Source: Nitrosarchaeum koreense MY1 (GTDB lineage: Archaea; Thermoproteota; Nitrososphaeria; Nitrososphaerales; Nitrosopumilaceae). From it: a stretch of 64,000 bases of DNA. The position numbers were made by a program, and so were the translations under genes. The notes beneath the pieces were generated by a model. That model saw only the letters and a program-made list of their open reading frames with translations, was not told the origin of the DNA and made no database searches. Shown here one piece after another: positions 43,519-53,209 of this stretch (position 1 is its first letter; the number at the start of each line of letters is the position of its first letter). The stretch is from assembly GCF_000220175.1 (NCBI RefSeq), contig NZ_AFPU01000001.1:779512-843511 (forward strand), read 5' to 3'.

Positions 43519-44163
43519 ATGACATCGATACTCCAAGCATGTCAAACAGAAATAGACGGAGTCAGATATTACAAAACACCACAAGGATTGTTATATCCAT
43601 CGATCACAACGGTGCTATCAAAAACATCAGACACGGCAGGTCTTGATCAATGGAGAGAAAAGATAGGAAATAATTTAGCAGATCAGATAATGAAAGATGC
43701 TCAAATTCATGGCACCATGACTCATAAATTATGTGAGGATTATCTAAAAAATAAAGAGTCAGTCGGAGATTTTCTTGATATCCCAAAAAATCATTTTGAA
43801 AAATTAAAACCATATTTACATAAAATGAACAATATTCGTGGAATTGAACTTCCACTGTATAGCGATGAACTCAAAATTGCAGGTACATGTGATTGTATTG
43901 CAGAGTATAATGGGAATCTATCAATTATTGATTTTAAAACTAGTAGAAGTAGGCTAGTTGAACATTATGATAAAGTTCAAAAATATTTCATGCAAGCAAC
44001 TGCGTATTCTTTGATGTGGAAAGAAAGAACCGGAATAGAAATAGACCAAATCGTAATCATAGGATCGGAGGAAACAGGAGATATTGCAGAGTTTATCAAA
44101 ATCCCATTGGATTTTAAGGACAAGTTAATTGACACCATAGAAAAATTTCATAATTTATCATAA
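43519..44163 (+). CDS. PD-(D/E)XK exonuclease, MGME1-like
   Basis: 214 residues from ATG 43519 (TTG 43501 would add six). The RecB-type nuclease core is seen as HGTMTHKLCEDYL, AGTCDCIAEYNGNLSIIDFKTS (catalytic D...D-x-K) and QATAYSLMW (QxxxY). The YPSITTVLS opening resembles mitochondrial MGME1 and phage single-strand exonucleases. It would degrade or trim DNA ends. No viral neighbours are seen. Confidence 0.8.
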   Translation: MTSILQACQTEIDGVRYYKTPQGLLYPSITTVLSKTSDTAGLDQWREKIGNNLADQIMKDAQIHGTMTHKLCEDYLKNKESVGDFLDIPKNHFEKLKPYLHKMNNIRGIELPLYSDELKIAGTCDCIAEYNGNLSIIDFKTSRSRLVEHYDKVQKYFMQATAYSLMWKERTGIEIDQIVIIGSEETGDIAEFIKIPLDFKDKLIDTIEKFHNLS

Positions 44164-44222
44164 ATATGGAAAAAACATCCTAAACTAGGCTTAAAATAAA
44201 CCCAATAAAGAGAAGATAGAAA

Positions 44223-44573
44223 ATGACAGATTTCATTCATGAACCATACAAAACCATCTTTGTTAGAGATTTGATAAAATTGAGTCTAGATGACCTTCTT
44301 AGCATGATGGCGTCACTTGAGTCAGGTAGTGCATATTGGGTTGATGGTGTTCTCTTTGCGTGTTTTGCAATGACAGAATCAGAAGAATTAGCAAAAAAAG
44401 AGATTCAAGGACAAACGTATCTTGACAAAGTCATATTTGCAAAATATGATAACTATACCAAAACAGCAAAACTATCAACTAACATGGAGATTAATGTATT
44501 AAATGTACAAAAGAGTCGTCTTTACAGAGATTTAATTTCATGGTTAAAAAAACAACCAATTTGGAACGAATAA
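44223..44573 (+). CDS. Protein of unknown function
   Basis: 116 residues, soluble, alpha/beta: ...VRDLIKLSLDDLLSMMASLESG..., YWVDGVLFACFAMTESEELAKKEIQG. One cysteine. ATG start. Follows the nuclease gene by about 60 bp and may be co-expressed. Not recognised. Confidence 0.6.
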   Translation: MTDFIHEPYKTIFVRDLIKLSLDDLLSMMASLESGSAYWVDGVLFACFAMTESEELAKKEIQGQTYLDKVIFAKYDNYTKTAKLSTNMEINVLNVQKSRLYRDLISWLKKQPIWNE

Positions 44574-44636
44574 AATATTATTAAAGATATGAAGACATCA
44601 AATAAATATTTCAAGATATTTTCAGAGTAACATAAA

Positions 44637-44852
44637 ATGAACAAAGACGAATCAGAATTTTTCATAACAGAATTTCCAAAAGAAGGATTTAGTTTGATAG
44701 ATCAGCTCCAAGGAAGAGTGCAGTTTGCAATTTTAGATCAAATCAAGCTTATGAAAACATCGGGCATGAAAAGTAATGAAATTAAAAAAATAATTTTAGA
44801 TAATGTTCAAAACATTATAGAAAATTATCAATTTGGAAAAAAATCAGATTAA
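44637..44852 (+). CDS. Small helical protein
   Basis: 71 residues, ATG start. Segments GFSLIDQLQGRVQFAILDQIK and SNEIKKIILDNVQNIIENY predict two or three amphipathic helices. No cysteine, no membrane helix. Unknown function; its gene ends before structured element F. Confidence 0.55.
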   Translation: MNKDESEFFITEFPKEGFSLIDQLQGRVQFAILDQIKLMKTSGMKSNEIKKIILDNVQNIIENYQFGKKSD

Positions 44853-44933
44853 ATTTTAATTTCATACAAAATCTAGTTGAAAAATAAACAAATGTAAAGA
44901 ATTTCCACAATACTGTTTTTAACTCATTATTAC

Positions 44934-45041
44934 ATTACTACTACAGGTAGTAATCAAATAATACCAAACATCAATGGTATGTCAAAAAGTGTATTGATGC
45001 TCAGTTGTCAGTGGATAATTGATTGGTTTTGATTACTATCT
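44934..45041. ncRNA. Structured element F with two mutually exclusive stems
   Basis: AGGTAGTAATCAAA (44945-44958) pairs with TTTGATTACTATCT (45028-45041), 14 pairs with one G-U; ACCAA/TTGGT continues it inward; CATCAAT (44969-44975) pairs with ATTGATG (44993-44999). The same GTAGTAAT can instead pair with ATTACTAC just upstream (44934-44941) to form an 8-bp hairpin. The two folds exclude each other. It lies between convergent genes. Confidence 0.5.
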
Positions 45042-45056
45042 TATTTTTACCGTTTT

Positions 45057-46052
45057 TTAGCGATATTCATCGCCACAGTCACCTATTAAACCAAAAAGAT
45101 CATTGGATTTACTAGTCACTGAGCGTATCATGGCTAGATCTTCATTCTCAAGAACAATATCAAAAACTTGCGCATTGTCTTGCCTATGCTCAGAGAGGCC
45201 AAGTCTTGAGCCAATTATTACACCTGCAACTATAGGTTTATCCAAAATAAATTTTGTAGAGATATTTGCAATACTTGAATCATATTTTTTTGCTATTTTA
45301 GATAAAATTTGCAATAACTCTTGAAATAAACTCCATCCACCCCATGCATCAATCATGTTATAATATTTTTGTAGGCTTGAGGTATTCAAATCTACTCTAC
45401 GAGGTTCTGGATAATTCAGATATTTTTCAGATAAAAATCCACCAAGCAGGGTGCCATATGCAAGAATAGAAATATCATGTTTTTGACAAAATGGTGTCAT
45501 TAATTTTTCTGGTCTTTGATCTAAAATAGAATATTGCACTTGATTTGAAATTAGTTTAAAACCGCGGTCAGTCATTATCTTGATTCGTTCTGTATCGAAA
45601 TTTGTAAGACCAAGATGTTTGATCTTTCCCTCTTGCTGTAACTTAGTGAGATTACTAAGAGCGTCAAGATAACTAGGGTCATTGTAATCCCACCAATGAA
45701 ACTGGATCAAGTCAATTGTTTCAGTGTTCATTTTTTTTAATGATTGATCAACATGATATTCTACAATTGACTTGCTCATAGGTCCAGGATTTGGAACAAA
45801 TTTAGTCAATGCCTGTGATTGTTGCAAGTCTTTTGGAGGTAATTGTTTTCTAAATTCACCAATAAAGGATTCAGCAGGTCCGTAAATATCAGCCAAATCC
45901 CAAGTAGTGAATCCATTCTTGTGATATTCAAGCATATCAGAAATTGCAGCTTTTGGTTCAATCTGTCCATGCCCACCAGACACTTGCCACATTCCATTTA
46001 AAATTCTACAGATAGATAGATCATCAGATAGTTCAATTTTTGGAATTGTCAA
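45057..46052 (-). CDS. Aldo/keto reductase family oxidoreductase
   Basis: 331 residues, (beta/alpha)8 NADPH-dependent reductase. Visible features: TTWDLADIYGPAESFIGEF with catalytic Asp and Tyr, a later Lys in the LTKFVPNPG segment, DLIQFHWWDY, and the NADPH-binding tail VAGVIIGSRLGLSEHRQDN. The start is ATG 46052. Substrate unknown. No operon. Confidence 0.88.
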   Translation of the reverse strand: MTIPKIELSDDLSICRILNGMWQVSGGHGQIEPKAAISDMLEYHKNGFTTWDLADIYGPAESFIGEFRKQLPPKDLQQSQALTKFVPNPGPMSKSIVEYHVDQSLKKMNTETIDLIQFHWWDYNDPSYLDALSNLTKLQQEGKIKHLGLTNFDTERIKIMTDRGFKLISNQVQYSILDQRPEKLMTPFCQKHDISILAYGTLLGGFLSEKYLNYPEPRRVDLNTSSLQKYYNMIDAWGGWSLFQELLQILSKIAKKYDSSIANISTKFILDKPIVAGVIIGSRLGLSEHRQDNAQVFDIVLENEDLAMIRSVTSKSNDLFGLIGDCGDEYR

Positions 46053-46162
46053 TAAGAAATATAGAATTTAACTTTATTTTATGAGTATGCAATAGATTCA
46101 AGTATCAACAATCAGACAGGCAAAATCAATTAATTTAAGAATTAGAAGAAGGGATTTACAAT

Positions 46163-46411
46163 ATGGTTCATTATTATATTAAAAAAATAAAACGTATTTC
46201 TCAAAAACCCTCTACCTGCATGATTTGCAATAGTCAAAATATTGTAGAAGATGCAGTGTTAGCATCTACGGGGCCAACTCAGGAAAATACAGATTATACT
46301 CCATCCATATTATGCCTAGAATGTGAAACTCTAATGATAATTACTTCAGAACCAGGTGTGGGACTTGGATTACAAGCATCAATAGGAAATGAAGTATCAA
46401 TGAGAAACTAA
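46163..46411 (+). CDS. Zinc-ribbon-like protein
   Basis: 82 residues with CMICN (about 19-22) and LCLEC (about 50-53) separated by a VLASTGPTQENTDYTPSI loop; a glycine-rich C-terminus (GVGLGLQASIGNEV) follows. Looks like a one-zinc ribbon. Unknown function. ATG start. Confidence 0.6.
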   Translation: MVHYYIKKIKRISQKPSTCMICNSQNIVEDAVLASTGPTQENTDYTPSILCLECETLMIITSEPGVGLGLQASIGNEVSMRN

Positions 46412-46573
46412 AACACTCCAGGCTAATTAAAAAAGAGATACCATACAGATATCCAATCTAATTATGAAGTATCAAAAATTGAGATCCACATATAGATTCG
46501 TGACCAATAGTCAAATTTTTCAATTTAAAAATTTAATATGAGATGAATTAGCGTATGAATATTGACAAGTGTA

Positions 46574-47716
46574 ATGAATACAGAAGTATCCATAGTAATT
46601 CCTACCTATAATGAATCTGAAAATATCAAAGGAATTTTACATTTGATCAAAGAGCACTTGCCAAAAAACACCATGGTAGAAGCAATAGTAGTAGATGATA
46701 ATTCACCAGATGGAACAGGCAAAATTGCTGAAGATTATTTTAAATCATTAAAAGAAAAAACACTGTACACAATTAATGTAATAAATAGGAAAACAAAGGA
46801 AGGGCTAAGCTCTGCAATACTAAATGGGATAGAACAAGCTAAAGGCAAAATAGTTGTTGTGATGGATAGTGATTTTTCTCATCCTCCACAACTCATACCA
46901 AAGCTTGTTGAAGTTTTAAAACAATCAAAAACAGACATAGTCGTTGCTTCAAGATATCTTAATGGAGGCAATATTCAAGGGTGGTCGTTAAAACGAAAAA
47001 TCATCAGTAAAATTGGAACTATGATAGCAAAGAAAGGATTGGGAATTAACCAATCAGATCCAATGTCAGGATTTTTTGCATTTAACAAAGATGTGATTAA
47101 AGGAATTAATTTTGATGCCATAGGATACAAACTTCTTTTAGAAATGATAGTAAAGGCAAAAGGAGTTTCCATAAAAGAAATTCCATATACATTTTTAGAC
47201 AGACAAAACGGAAAGAGCAAACTTGGAATCAAAACAATTTTAGAATTTGGACATGCCGTATGGAAGCTTTACAGACATGGAAAAAGAGAGCAGAAAAACG
47301 AGAAAAGAACATCAGTAAAATTTGTTTCAAAAGCTGCTAGATTCTTTTCAGTTGGGGCTTCAGGATTGGGGGTAAATTACATCATGTCTATTCTGTTTTC
47401 ATCGAGTTTGGACATGTGGTATATTCATGCAACCATACTGGGAATCATGTTTTCAATTACCAGTAATTTTATCTTAAACAAGTATTGGACTTTTGAGGAT
47501 AGAGATTTTGCAGTAAAAAGGACTATTGTTCAATATGGCAAATTTGCAGGATTTAGCTCTATTGGTGCTTTGGTTCAACTCGGAATGGTATATTATCTAG
47601 TTGATGAGTTAACCATGTCTTATCCAATTGCACTAGTGTCAGCTGTTGCAACTGCAGCATTTAGCAACTTTATCTTAAATAAAAAATGGACATTTAAAGA
47701 AAAAGTCTGGGGATAA
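46574..47716 (+). CDS. Dolichyl-phosphate mannosyltransferase-like GT2 fused to GtrA domain
   Basis: 380 residues from ATG 46574. The N-terminal ~235 residues are GT-A fold: VSIVIPTYNESENI, VVDDNSPDGTG, VVMDSDFSHPP (DxD-like) and SDPMSGFFAF, matching DPM1. The C-terminal ~125 residues are a GtrA domain of four membrane helices (FFSVGASGLGVNYI, FILNKYWTFED). It should transfer a sugar from a nucleotide sugar to a polyprenyl phosphate at the membrane, for protein N-glycosylation or surface glycans. Confidence 0.88.
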   Translation: MNTEVSIVIPTYNESENIKGILHLIKEHLPKNTMVEAIVVDDNSPDGTGKIAEDYFKSLKEKTLYTINVINRKTKEGLSSAILNGIEQAKGKIVVVMDSDFSHPPQLIPKLVEVLKQSKTDIVVASRYLNGGNIQGWSLKRKIISKIGTMIAKKGLGINQSDPMSGFFAFNKDVIKGINFDAIGYKLLLEMIVKAKGVSIKEIPYTFLDRQNGKSKLGIKTILEFGHAVWKLYRHGKREQKNEKRTSVKFVSKAARFFSVGASGLGVNYIMSILFSSSLDMWYIHATILGIMFSITSNFILNKYWTFEDRDFAVKRTIVQYGKFAGFSSIGALVQLGMVYYLVDELTMSYPIALVSAVATAAFSNFILNKKWTFKEKVWG

Positions 47717-47803
47717 CAGATTTTAAAATGAATTAAATCCATTAAACATTTAACAAAAAAATATCAAAAGAAGATCAATAAAATAATTTTTAGATAGTTA
47801 AAA

Positions 47804-47884
47804 CTAGAAAAGACCGATTAGGGCTAGCCCCATTACCATCAACAGGACACCGCCAAGAATCGTCATAATACCAGTTCTAGACAT
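47804..47884 (-). CDS. Membrane microprotein (26 aa)
   Basis: 26 residues, starting MSRTGIMTILGGVLLMVMGL, a single hydrophobic helix after a basic N-terminus. Glycine-rich helix suits membrane packing. Clean frame with ATG; otherwise unsupported. Confidence 0.5.
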   Translation of the reverse strand: MSRTGIMTILGGVLLMVMGLALIGLF

Positions 47885-47941
47885 AAACTATCCTAATCAA
47901 ACCAGTATATGAAATTCTAGTTCGTTTAATTTTATTCAGAA

Positions 47942-48127
47942 CTATTGTAATGAATAATGCAATTCACAAAACAATGCCATTCCATTTGATAATGTTTTGG
48001 CAGAAATACTACAACCATCACGTAATCCTCTACCACAAATATAACATTCAACTTCAGTCACACTTGTTTGCACTAGAGAATTTTTTTTAAAATAAAGATC
48101 CTGCATCATAGATTTTGCACTTGGCAT
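47942..48127 (-). CDS. Zinc-binding small protein
   Basis: 61 residues. Cysteines CYICGRG and DGCSIS plus a final FCELH give a C2-C-CxxH pattern suited to zinc. The N-terminal helix (SAKSMMQDLYFKKN) is basic. A minus-strand TATA box (CTTTATATG, about 48153-48162) lies ~25-30 bp upstream of the ATG; the TACCGTA direct repeats lie just upstream of it. Confidence 0.6.
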   Translation of the reverse strand: MPSAKSMMQDLYFKKNSLVQTSVTEVECYICGRGLRDGCSISAKTLSNGMALFCELHYSLQ

Positions 48128-48162
48128 ATCGAATTAGAATACAACAGATCATCATATAAAGG

Positions 48163-48179
48163 TACCGTACTATACCGTA
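48163..48179. promoter_or_regulatory. Direct repeat TACCGTA, 10-bp period
   Basis: TACCGTA occurs at 48163-48169 and 48173-48179, exactly one helical turn apart, beside the BRE/TATA of the minus-strand 48127 gene and about 90 bp upstream of trpE. It could be an activator or repressor site for either gene. Confidence 0.4.
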
Positions 48180-48270
48180 ATTATATAAAATTTTGATGCA
48201 TATATTGTAAAAATAAACAAAAAAACAACTAATCAATTTAAATAATAAACGAGTAAAATTTTGTCTATGG

Positions 48271-49620
48271 GTGGACATCTTTGGAAAATCACAACCAAAA
48301 GTAATACCTCTAGAGTTAACTGAAAACCAATTTCAAATATATAATAAAATATCAAGAAACTATTCTTATTCATTTCTATTCGAATCATTAACAGGTCCTG
48401 AAGTATTGGCAGAAACGTCAGTCATGGGGTTTGATCCTAAAATAATTCTCAAAGGATACTCAGACAAAGTCGAAATAATAAAAAATAACAAAACAGATAC
48501 CATTCAAACAGATAATCCATTTGAAGAGTTAAAAAAACTATTAGGAAAATCAGAGGATCAAAGTTATAGATATTTGGGAGGTGCAGTAGGGGTTGTAAAT
48601 TATGACGCAATAAGACTAGTAGAAAATATTCCAGACACACATGATTCGCCACAACCATTAATGGAGTTTGGAATTTATGATGATGGAATATTATACGACA
48701 ACATACACAAAAAATTATTTTATTTTTATAATGATCAAAATAGATTTGAACAATTTAAAATGAGTGAAGATTCATTTGATGATTTTAAAGCAACAGAAAT
48801 AACACCAAACATGAATCAAGAAAAGTTCTCAAATATTGTAAACAAGGCAAAACAGTACATACATGACGGAGACATATTTCAGGTAGTACTATCTAGGAAA
48901 TTTGCATTTGATACACAAGGAGATAATTTAACATTATACAAAACACTACGAAGATTAAACCCATCACCTTACATGTATCATTTAAAACAAGACAATAAAA
49001 CAATCATCGGTGCATCTCCAGAGATGCTTGTAAGAATAACTAATGACAAAGTAGAAACATTTCCAATTGCAGGAACTAGAAAGATTACAGATAATGAGGA
49101 AAAAAACAATCAATTAGCAGACGAATTACTCCATGACGAAAAAGAATTGGCGGAACACACAATGCTAGTAGATTTAGGAAGAAATGATATTGGAAGAGTT
49201 TGCAAATACGGAACTGTTCATACTGAAGAATTAATGGAGATTAAACGATTCAGCCATGTTCAACACATAGTAACACATGTTGTTGGCAATTTAGCGCCTA
49301 AAAACGACATGTTTGATGCGTTTAAAGCAGTTTTTCCCGCAGGAACAGTCTCAGGCGCGCCAAAAGTCAGAGCAATGGAGATAATTGACGAATTGGAGAC
49401 TGAAGCGAGAGGCCCTTATGCAGGTGCAGTGGGATATTTTTCTTATAACGGATGCTGTGATTTTGCAATCGCAATTAGAAGTATATTCATAGAAGGAAAC
49501 AAAGGATTTGTTCAATCAGGAGCAGGGATTGTATCAGACTCTATTGCAGAAAATGAATTCAAAGAAACAGAGCACAAAGCGGGAGCGATGCTTCAAGCAT
49601 TAAGAGAGGCAACAAAATGA
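48271..49620 (+). CDS. trpE: Anthranilate synthase component I
   Basis: 449 residues. It forms anthranilate from chorismate using ammonia from TrpG. Chorismate-binding signatures: DGDIFQVVLSRKF, HTMLVDLGRNDIGRVC, FPAGTVSGAPKVRAMEIIDELE and GPYAGAVGYF. GTG start at 48271, preceded by an ATTTAAATAA TATA box about 30 bp upstream. First gene of trpEGDCBA; the stop overlaps the trpG start (ATGA). Confidence 0.95.
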   Translation: MDIFGKSQPKVIPLELTENQFQIYNKISRNYSYSFLFESLTGPEVLAETSVMGFDPKIILKGYSDKVEIIKNNKTDTIQTDNPFEELKKLLGKSEDQSYRYLGGAVGVVNYDAIRLVENIPDTHDSPQPLMEFGIYDDGILYDNIHKKLFYFYNDQNRFEQFKMSEDSFDDFKATEITPNMNQEKFSNIVNKAKQYIHDGDIFQVVLSRKFAFDTQGDNLTLYKTLRRLNPSPYMYHLKQDNKTIIGASPEMLVRITNDKVETFPIAGTRKITDNEEKNNQLADELLHDEKELAEHTMLVDLGRNDIGRVCKYGTVHTEELMEIKRFSHVQHIVTHVVGNLAPKNDMFDAFKAVFPAGTVSGAPKVRAMEIIDELETEARGPYAGAVGYFSYNGCCDFAIAIRSIFIEGNKGFVQSGAGIVSDSIAENEFKETEHKAGAMLQALREATK

Positions 49621-50210
49621 AATTTCTAATCATAGATAATTATGATTCATTTGTTTACAATATTGCGCAGTATTTAGGGGAATTAGGAGTGGATTGCGAT
49701 GTTATTAGAAACGACAAGATAACATTAGAGAAAATAAAACAAAATAATTATGACGCTGTAATAATATCACCAGGTCCAGGAACACCTACTGATAGAAAAT
49801 ATTTTGGCATATGTAGTGATGTAATAAAAGACATGGGGTCAACCACTCCAATACTTGGAGTATGCTTGGGGCATCAAGGCATCATTCATGCGTTTGGCGG
49901 CAAAGTTACAAATGCAGGATGTGTCAGACACGGAAAGACCAGTCCAGTAGATCATACAAACTCAGATCTGTTCAAAGATGTCAAGAATCCATTTAGGGCA
50001 ACAAGATATCATTCACTTGTAGGGGATAAGACAATAATTCCAGATGTGCTAGAAGTTACAGCTGTTGCTGCAGATGATGGAGAAGTGATGGCAGTAAGGC
50101 ATAAAGAGTATCTCATAGAAGGAGTACAATTTCATCCAGAATCAATTATGACAGAGGATGGGAAAAAAATTCTGGCAAATTTCATAAAACAGGTAAAGGA
50201 TAGAAAATGA
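49617..50210 (+). CDS. trpG: Anthranilate synthase component II (glutamine amidotransferase)
   Basis: 197 residues, class I glutamine amidotransferase. Catalytic Cys83 in GVCLGHQGI and the His-Glu pair in VQFHPES are present, with the SPGPGTP oxyanion region. It supplies ammonia to TrpE. Overlaps trpE (4 bp) and trpD (4 bp). Confidence 0.95.
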   Translation: MKFLIIDNYDSFVYNIAQYLGELGVDCDVIRNDKITLEKIKQNNYDAVIISPGPGTPTDRKYFGICSDVIKDMGSTTPILGVCLGHQGIIHAFGGKVTNAGCVRHGKTSPVDHTNSDLFKDVKNPFRATRYHSLVGDKTIIPDVLEVTAVAADDGEVMAVRHKEYLIEGVQFHPESIMTEDGKKILANFIKQVKDRK

Positions 50211-51253
50211 TATCAAAGTTAATTTCAAAATTACAACAAAAGACTGATCTTACATATGACGAGATCAATGTGGTAATGGTGGATGTGCTTTCTGGAAAAA
50301 CAAATGAACAAGAAAATTTGGATTTTTTATCCAGTTTAACTGAAAAAGGAGAAACCGATGACGAGTTATTGGGAATGCTAGATAAAATGCAAGAGTTTTC
50401 CCTCAAAGTTGAGCCTAGAAATCAGGGAACAATAATAGACATGTGCGGAACAGGAGGAGACAAACTCCAAACATTCAATGTATCAACTACAGCATCATTT
50501 GTAGTTGCAGCCGCGGGAGGGATTGTAGCTAAACATGGAAATAGATCAAGTTCAGGAATTTCAGGAAGCGCCGATATTTTTGAATATTTTGGATATGATT
50601 TGAACCAAGAACCTACTCAAATTGCAAATGTTTTAGAAAAACACAACATTTGTTTTATGTTTGCGCAAAAGTTTCATCCTGCAATGAAACATGTTGCAGC
50701 TACAAGAAAGAAGTTAGGAAAGAGAACAGCTTTTAATCTTTTAGGACCATTGTCAAATCCTGCTGGTGTAAAGAATCAACTTATCGGAGTATCCTCAACA
50801 GAATATCTTGATAGATTACCATTAATTCTAAAGAGAAAAGGAGCTAAAAACATAATGACAGTTCGTTCAGATGATGGAATGGATGAATTTTCAACTAGCG
50901 CAACTAACAGAGTATGTATTTTAAAAAATGACAAAGTGTTAATGAATGCAATAGATCCAGAAGTCGTAGGATTACACAAATCAAAATTAAAAGATATTCA
51001 AATTCAAACAAAAAAAGATGCAATAGAATCATTTGTAGGAGTTCTAAACAACACGGCAAACCAAGCAATGACTGAAACTACAGTACTTAATGCTGCAGGA
51101 GGACTGATTGTTGCAAATATCTCAAAGAATTTTGAAGAAGGAGTAGAATTGGCATCAAATATGATAAAAGAAGGAAAGGCATTAAAATTACTAGAAAGAT
51201 TTGTTGCAGATACAGGAGACATTTCAAAATTAAAGGAGATAACAAATGGTTGA
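50207..51253 (+). CDS. trpD: Anthranilate phosphoribosyltransferase
   Basis: 348 residues. It joins anthranilate to PRPP. Conserved CGTGGDKLQTFNVSTTASFV (PRPP loop), KHGNRSSSGISGSAD and LGPLSNPAG are visible. Overlaps trpC by 8 bp. Complete and of usual length. Confidence 0.95.
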   Translation: MISKLISKLQQKTDLTYDEINVVMVDVLSGKTNEQENLDFLSSLTEKGETDDELLGMLDKMQEFSLKVEPRNQGTIIDMCGTGGDKLQTFNVSTTASFVVAAAGGIVAKHGNRSSSGISGSADIFEYFGYDLNQEPTQIANVLEKHNICFMFAQKFHPAMKHVAATRKKLGKRTAFNLLGPLSNPAGVKNQLIGVSSTEYLDRLPLILKRKGAKNIMTVRSDDGMDEFSTSATNRVCILKNDKVLMNAIDPEVVGLHKSKLKDIQIQTKKDAIESFVGVLNNTANQAMTETTVLNAAGGLIVANISKNFEEGVELASNMIKEGKALKLLERFVADTGDISKLKEITNG

Positions 51254-52022
51254 AAACATACTGAGAAAATTAGTAAATAATTCTCAGGCGGCAATTGATG
51301 ATGGAGTATATGATGTAAACATTAAACTACAAAAATCAAATAAGGATTTTTTACAAATAATAAAAACAAACATCCATGCAACTCTTCTTACAGAAGTAAA
51401 GTTTTCATCCCCATCATTAGGCAAAATTAGAACGTTATCAGACCCATCAAATATAGCACATCAAATGATTGCAGGTGGTGCCAAAGCATTATCAGTGTTA
51501 ACTCAGCCTCACTTGTTTAATGGTTCTCCGGAATATTTCATGCAGGTACGACAATCAGTTGATGTCCCGTTACTAATGAAAGACATCATGATTGACACTG
51601 TACAAATTGATGCTGCTGAAAAAATAGGAGCCGATTACATGTTAGTTATTCAATCATTGTTTGACCAAGGATTTCTCAAAGACATTGATGAATTCATTAA
51701 ATATGGTCACAGTAAAGGGTTGAAAATATTGCTAGAGGTTCATACAAAACAAGAGTTTGAAAATGCACTCAATACAAAAGCAGATTTGATTGGAATTAAC
51801 AACAGAAACCTTGACACATTAGAAATTGATCTTAAAACTACTCAAAAAGTACTTGAAGGGTATAAAAAAACAAGACTGATACTTGCTGAGAGTGGGATTG
51901 AAACTGTGGAAGATATCCAATATTTAAAAAAGTGCGGAGCTGATGCATTTCTAGTAGGGTCCAGCATAATGAAAAGTGATAATATTGAAGAACATGTCAG
52001 AAAATTGGTGAATGCATATTGA
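51246..52022 (+). CDS. trpC: Indole-3-glycerol phosphate synthase
   Basis: 258 residues, a (beta/alpha)8 enzyme converting CdRP to indoleglycerol phosphate. Motifs: [32 protein letters not shown] and [11 protein letters not shown]. Single domain, not fused to TrpF. The stop overlaps the trpB start (TTGA). Confidence 0.92.
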   Translation: MVENILRKLVNNSQAAIDDGVYDVNIKLQKSNKDFLQIIKTNIHATLLTEVKFSSPSLGKIRTLSDPSNIAHQMIAGGAKALSVLTQPHLFNGSPEYFMQVRQSVDVPLLMKDIMIDTVQIDAAEKIGADYMLVIQSLFDQGFLKDIDEFIKYGHSKGLKILLEVHTKQEFENALNTKADLIGINNRNLDTLEIDLKTTQKVLEGYKKTRLILAESGIETVEDIQYLKKCGADAFLVGSSIMKSDNIEEHVRKLVNAY

Positions 52023-53209
52023 AATATCCTAAAGATGGAAAATTTGGAGAGTTTGGTGGCAAGTACATTCCAGAAACGCTTGTTCCGGCAATTGAAGAAT
52101 TAGAAGAAAACTATCTTAAATTCAAAGAAAACAAAGAGTTCAAAAAAGAATTAGATTACTATCTAAAACAATATGCTGGAAGACCAACTCCATTGTATTA
52201 TGCAAAAAATTTGACAGAAAAATGCGGCGGTGCTAAAATTTATCTAAAAAGAGAAGACCTACTACACGGAGGAGCTCATAAAATAAACAACACATTAGGT
52301 CAGGCATTACTTGCAAAAAAGATGAATAAAAAAAGAATCATTGCAGAAACAGGAGCAGGTCAACATGGAGTAGCAACAGCTATGGCATGCGCAGTATTAG
52401 GAATGAAATCCGAAGTATACATGGGTTACAAAGACACCATACGACAAAAACTAAATGTTTACAGAATGAATATGCTAGGTTCTAAAGTTCATCCAGTAAA
52501 ATCAGGCTCTAAAACACTCAAAGATGCAATCAATGAAGCAATCAGAGATTGGATTACAAATGTGGAAGATACATATTATTTACTAGGTTCTGCAGTAGGT
52601 CCGCATCCATATCCTGTGATGGTAAGAGATTTTCAAAGTGTGATTGGAGAAGAAATCAAAACCCAGATGAAAAAATTATCAAATAAAACACCAGATATTG
52701 TAATTGCTTGTGTTGGTGGGGGGTCAAATGCAATTGGAACATTTTATCCGTTAGTTAATACAAATACTGAAATCATTGGAGTAGAAGCCGCAGGTAAGGG
52801 ATTAAAATCAAAATACCATTCTGCAACATTATCTGCAGGTAGTAAAGGTGTACTTCACGGAATGATGACTTATCTATTACAAGATGATGAAGGACAAGTT
52901 ACAGAGACACATAGCATTTCAGCAGGACTAGATTATCCCGGAGTGGGTCCAGAACATGCATATCTTAAAGATACAAATCGTGTAAAGTACCGTTCTGCAA
53001 CAGATGCTGAAGTCATAGATGCATTTTTGATGCTAACAAGAACAGAAGGAATCATTCCAGCTTTAGAGTCATCTCATGCAATAGCTGAAGCAATGAAAGT
53101 TGCAAGAAAGAGTAAAAGATCAGAATCAATAGTAGTTACACTTTCAGGAAGAGGTGACAAAGACGTAGAAGAAGTCCAAAGGTATTTGAGTAAAAATGAC
53201 AAGAATTAA
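52019..53209 (+). CDS. trpB: Tryptophan synthase beta chain (TrpB1 type)
   Basis: 396 residues, PLP enzyme making tryptophan from indole and serine. PLP lysine Lys88 in [14 protein letters not shown], the substrate loop ETGAGQHG and [10 protein letters not shown] phosphate loop are intact. The opening [13 protein letters not shown] marks the TrpB1 type that pairs with TrpA. TTG start overlapping trpC. Confidence 0.95.
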   Translation: MKYPKDGKFGEFGGKYIPETLVPAIEELEENYLKFKENKEFKKELDYYLKQYAGRPTPLYYAKNLTEKCGGAKIYLKREDLLHGGAHKINNTLGQALLAKKMNKKRIIAETGAGQHGVATAMACAVLGMKSEVYMGYKDTIRQKLNVYRMNMLGSKVHPVKSGSKTLKDAINEAIRDWITNVEDTYYLLGSAVGPHPYPVMVRDFQSVIGEEIKTQMKKLSNKTPDIVIACVGGGSNAIGTFYPLVNTNTEIIGVEAAGKGLKSKYHSATLSAGSKGVLHGMMTYLLQDDEGQVTETHSISAGLDYPGVGPEHAYLKDTNRVKYRSATDAEVIDAFLMLTRTEGIIPALESSHAIAEAMKVARKSKRSESIVVTLSGRGDKDVEEVQRYLSKNDKN

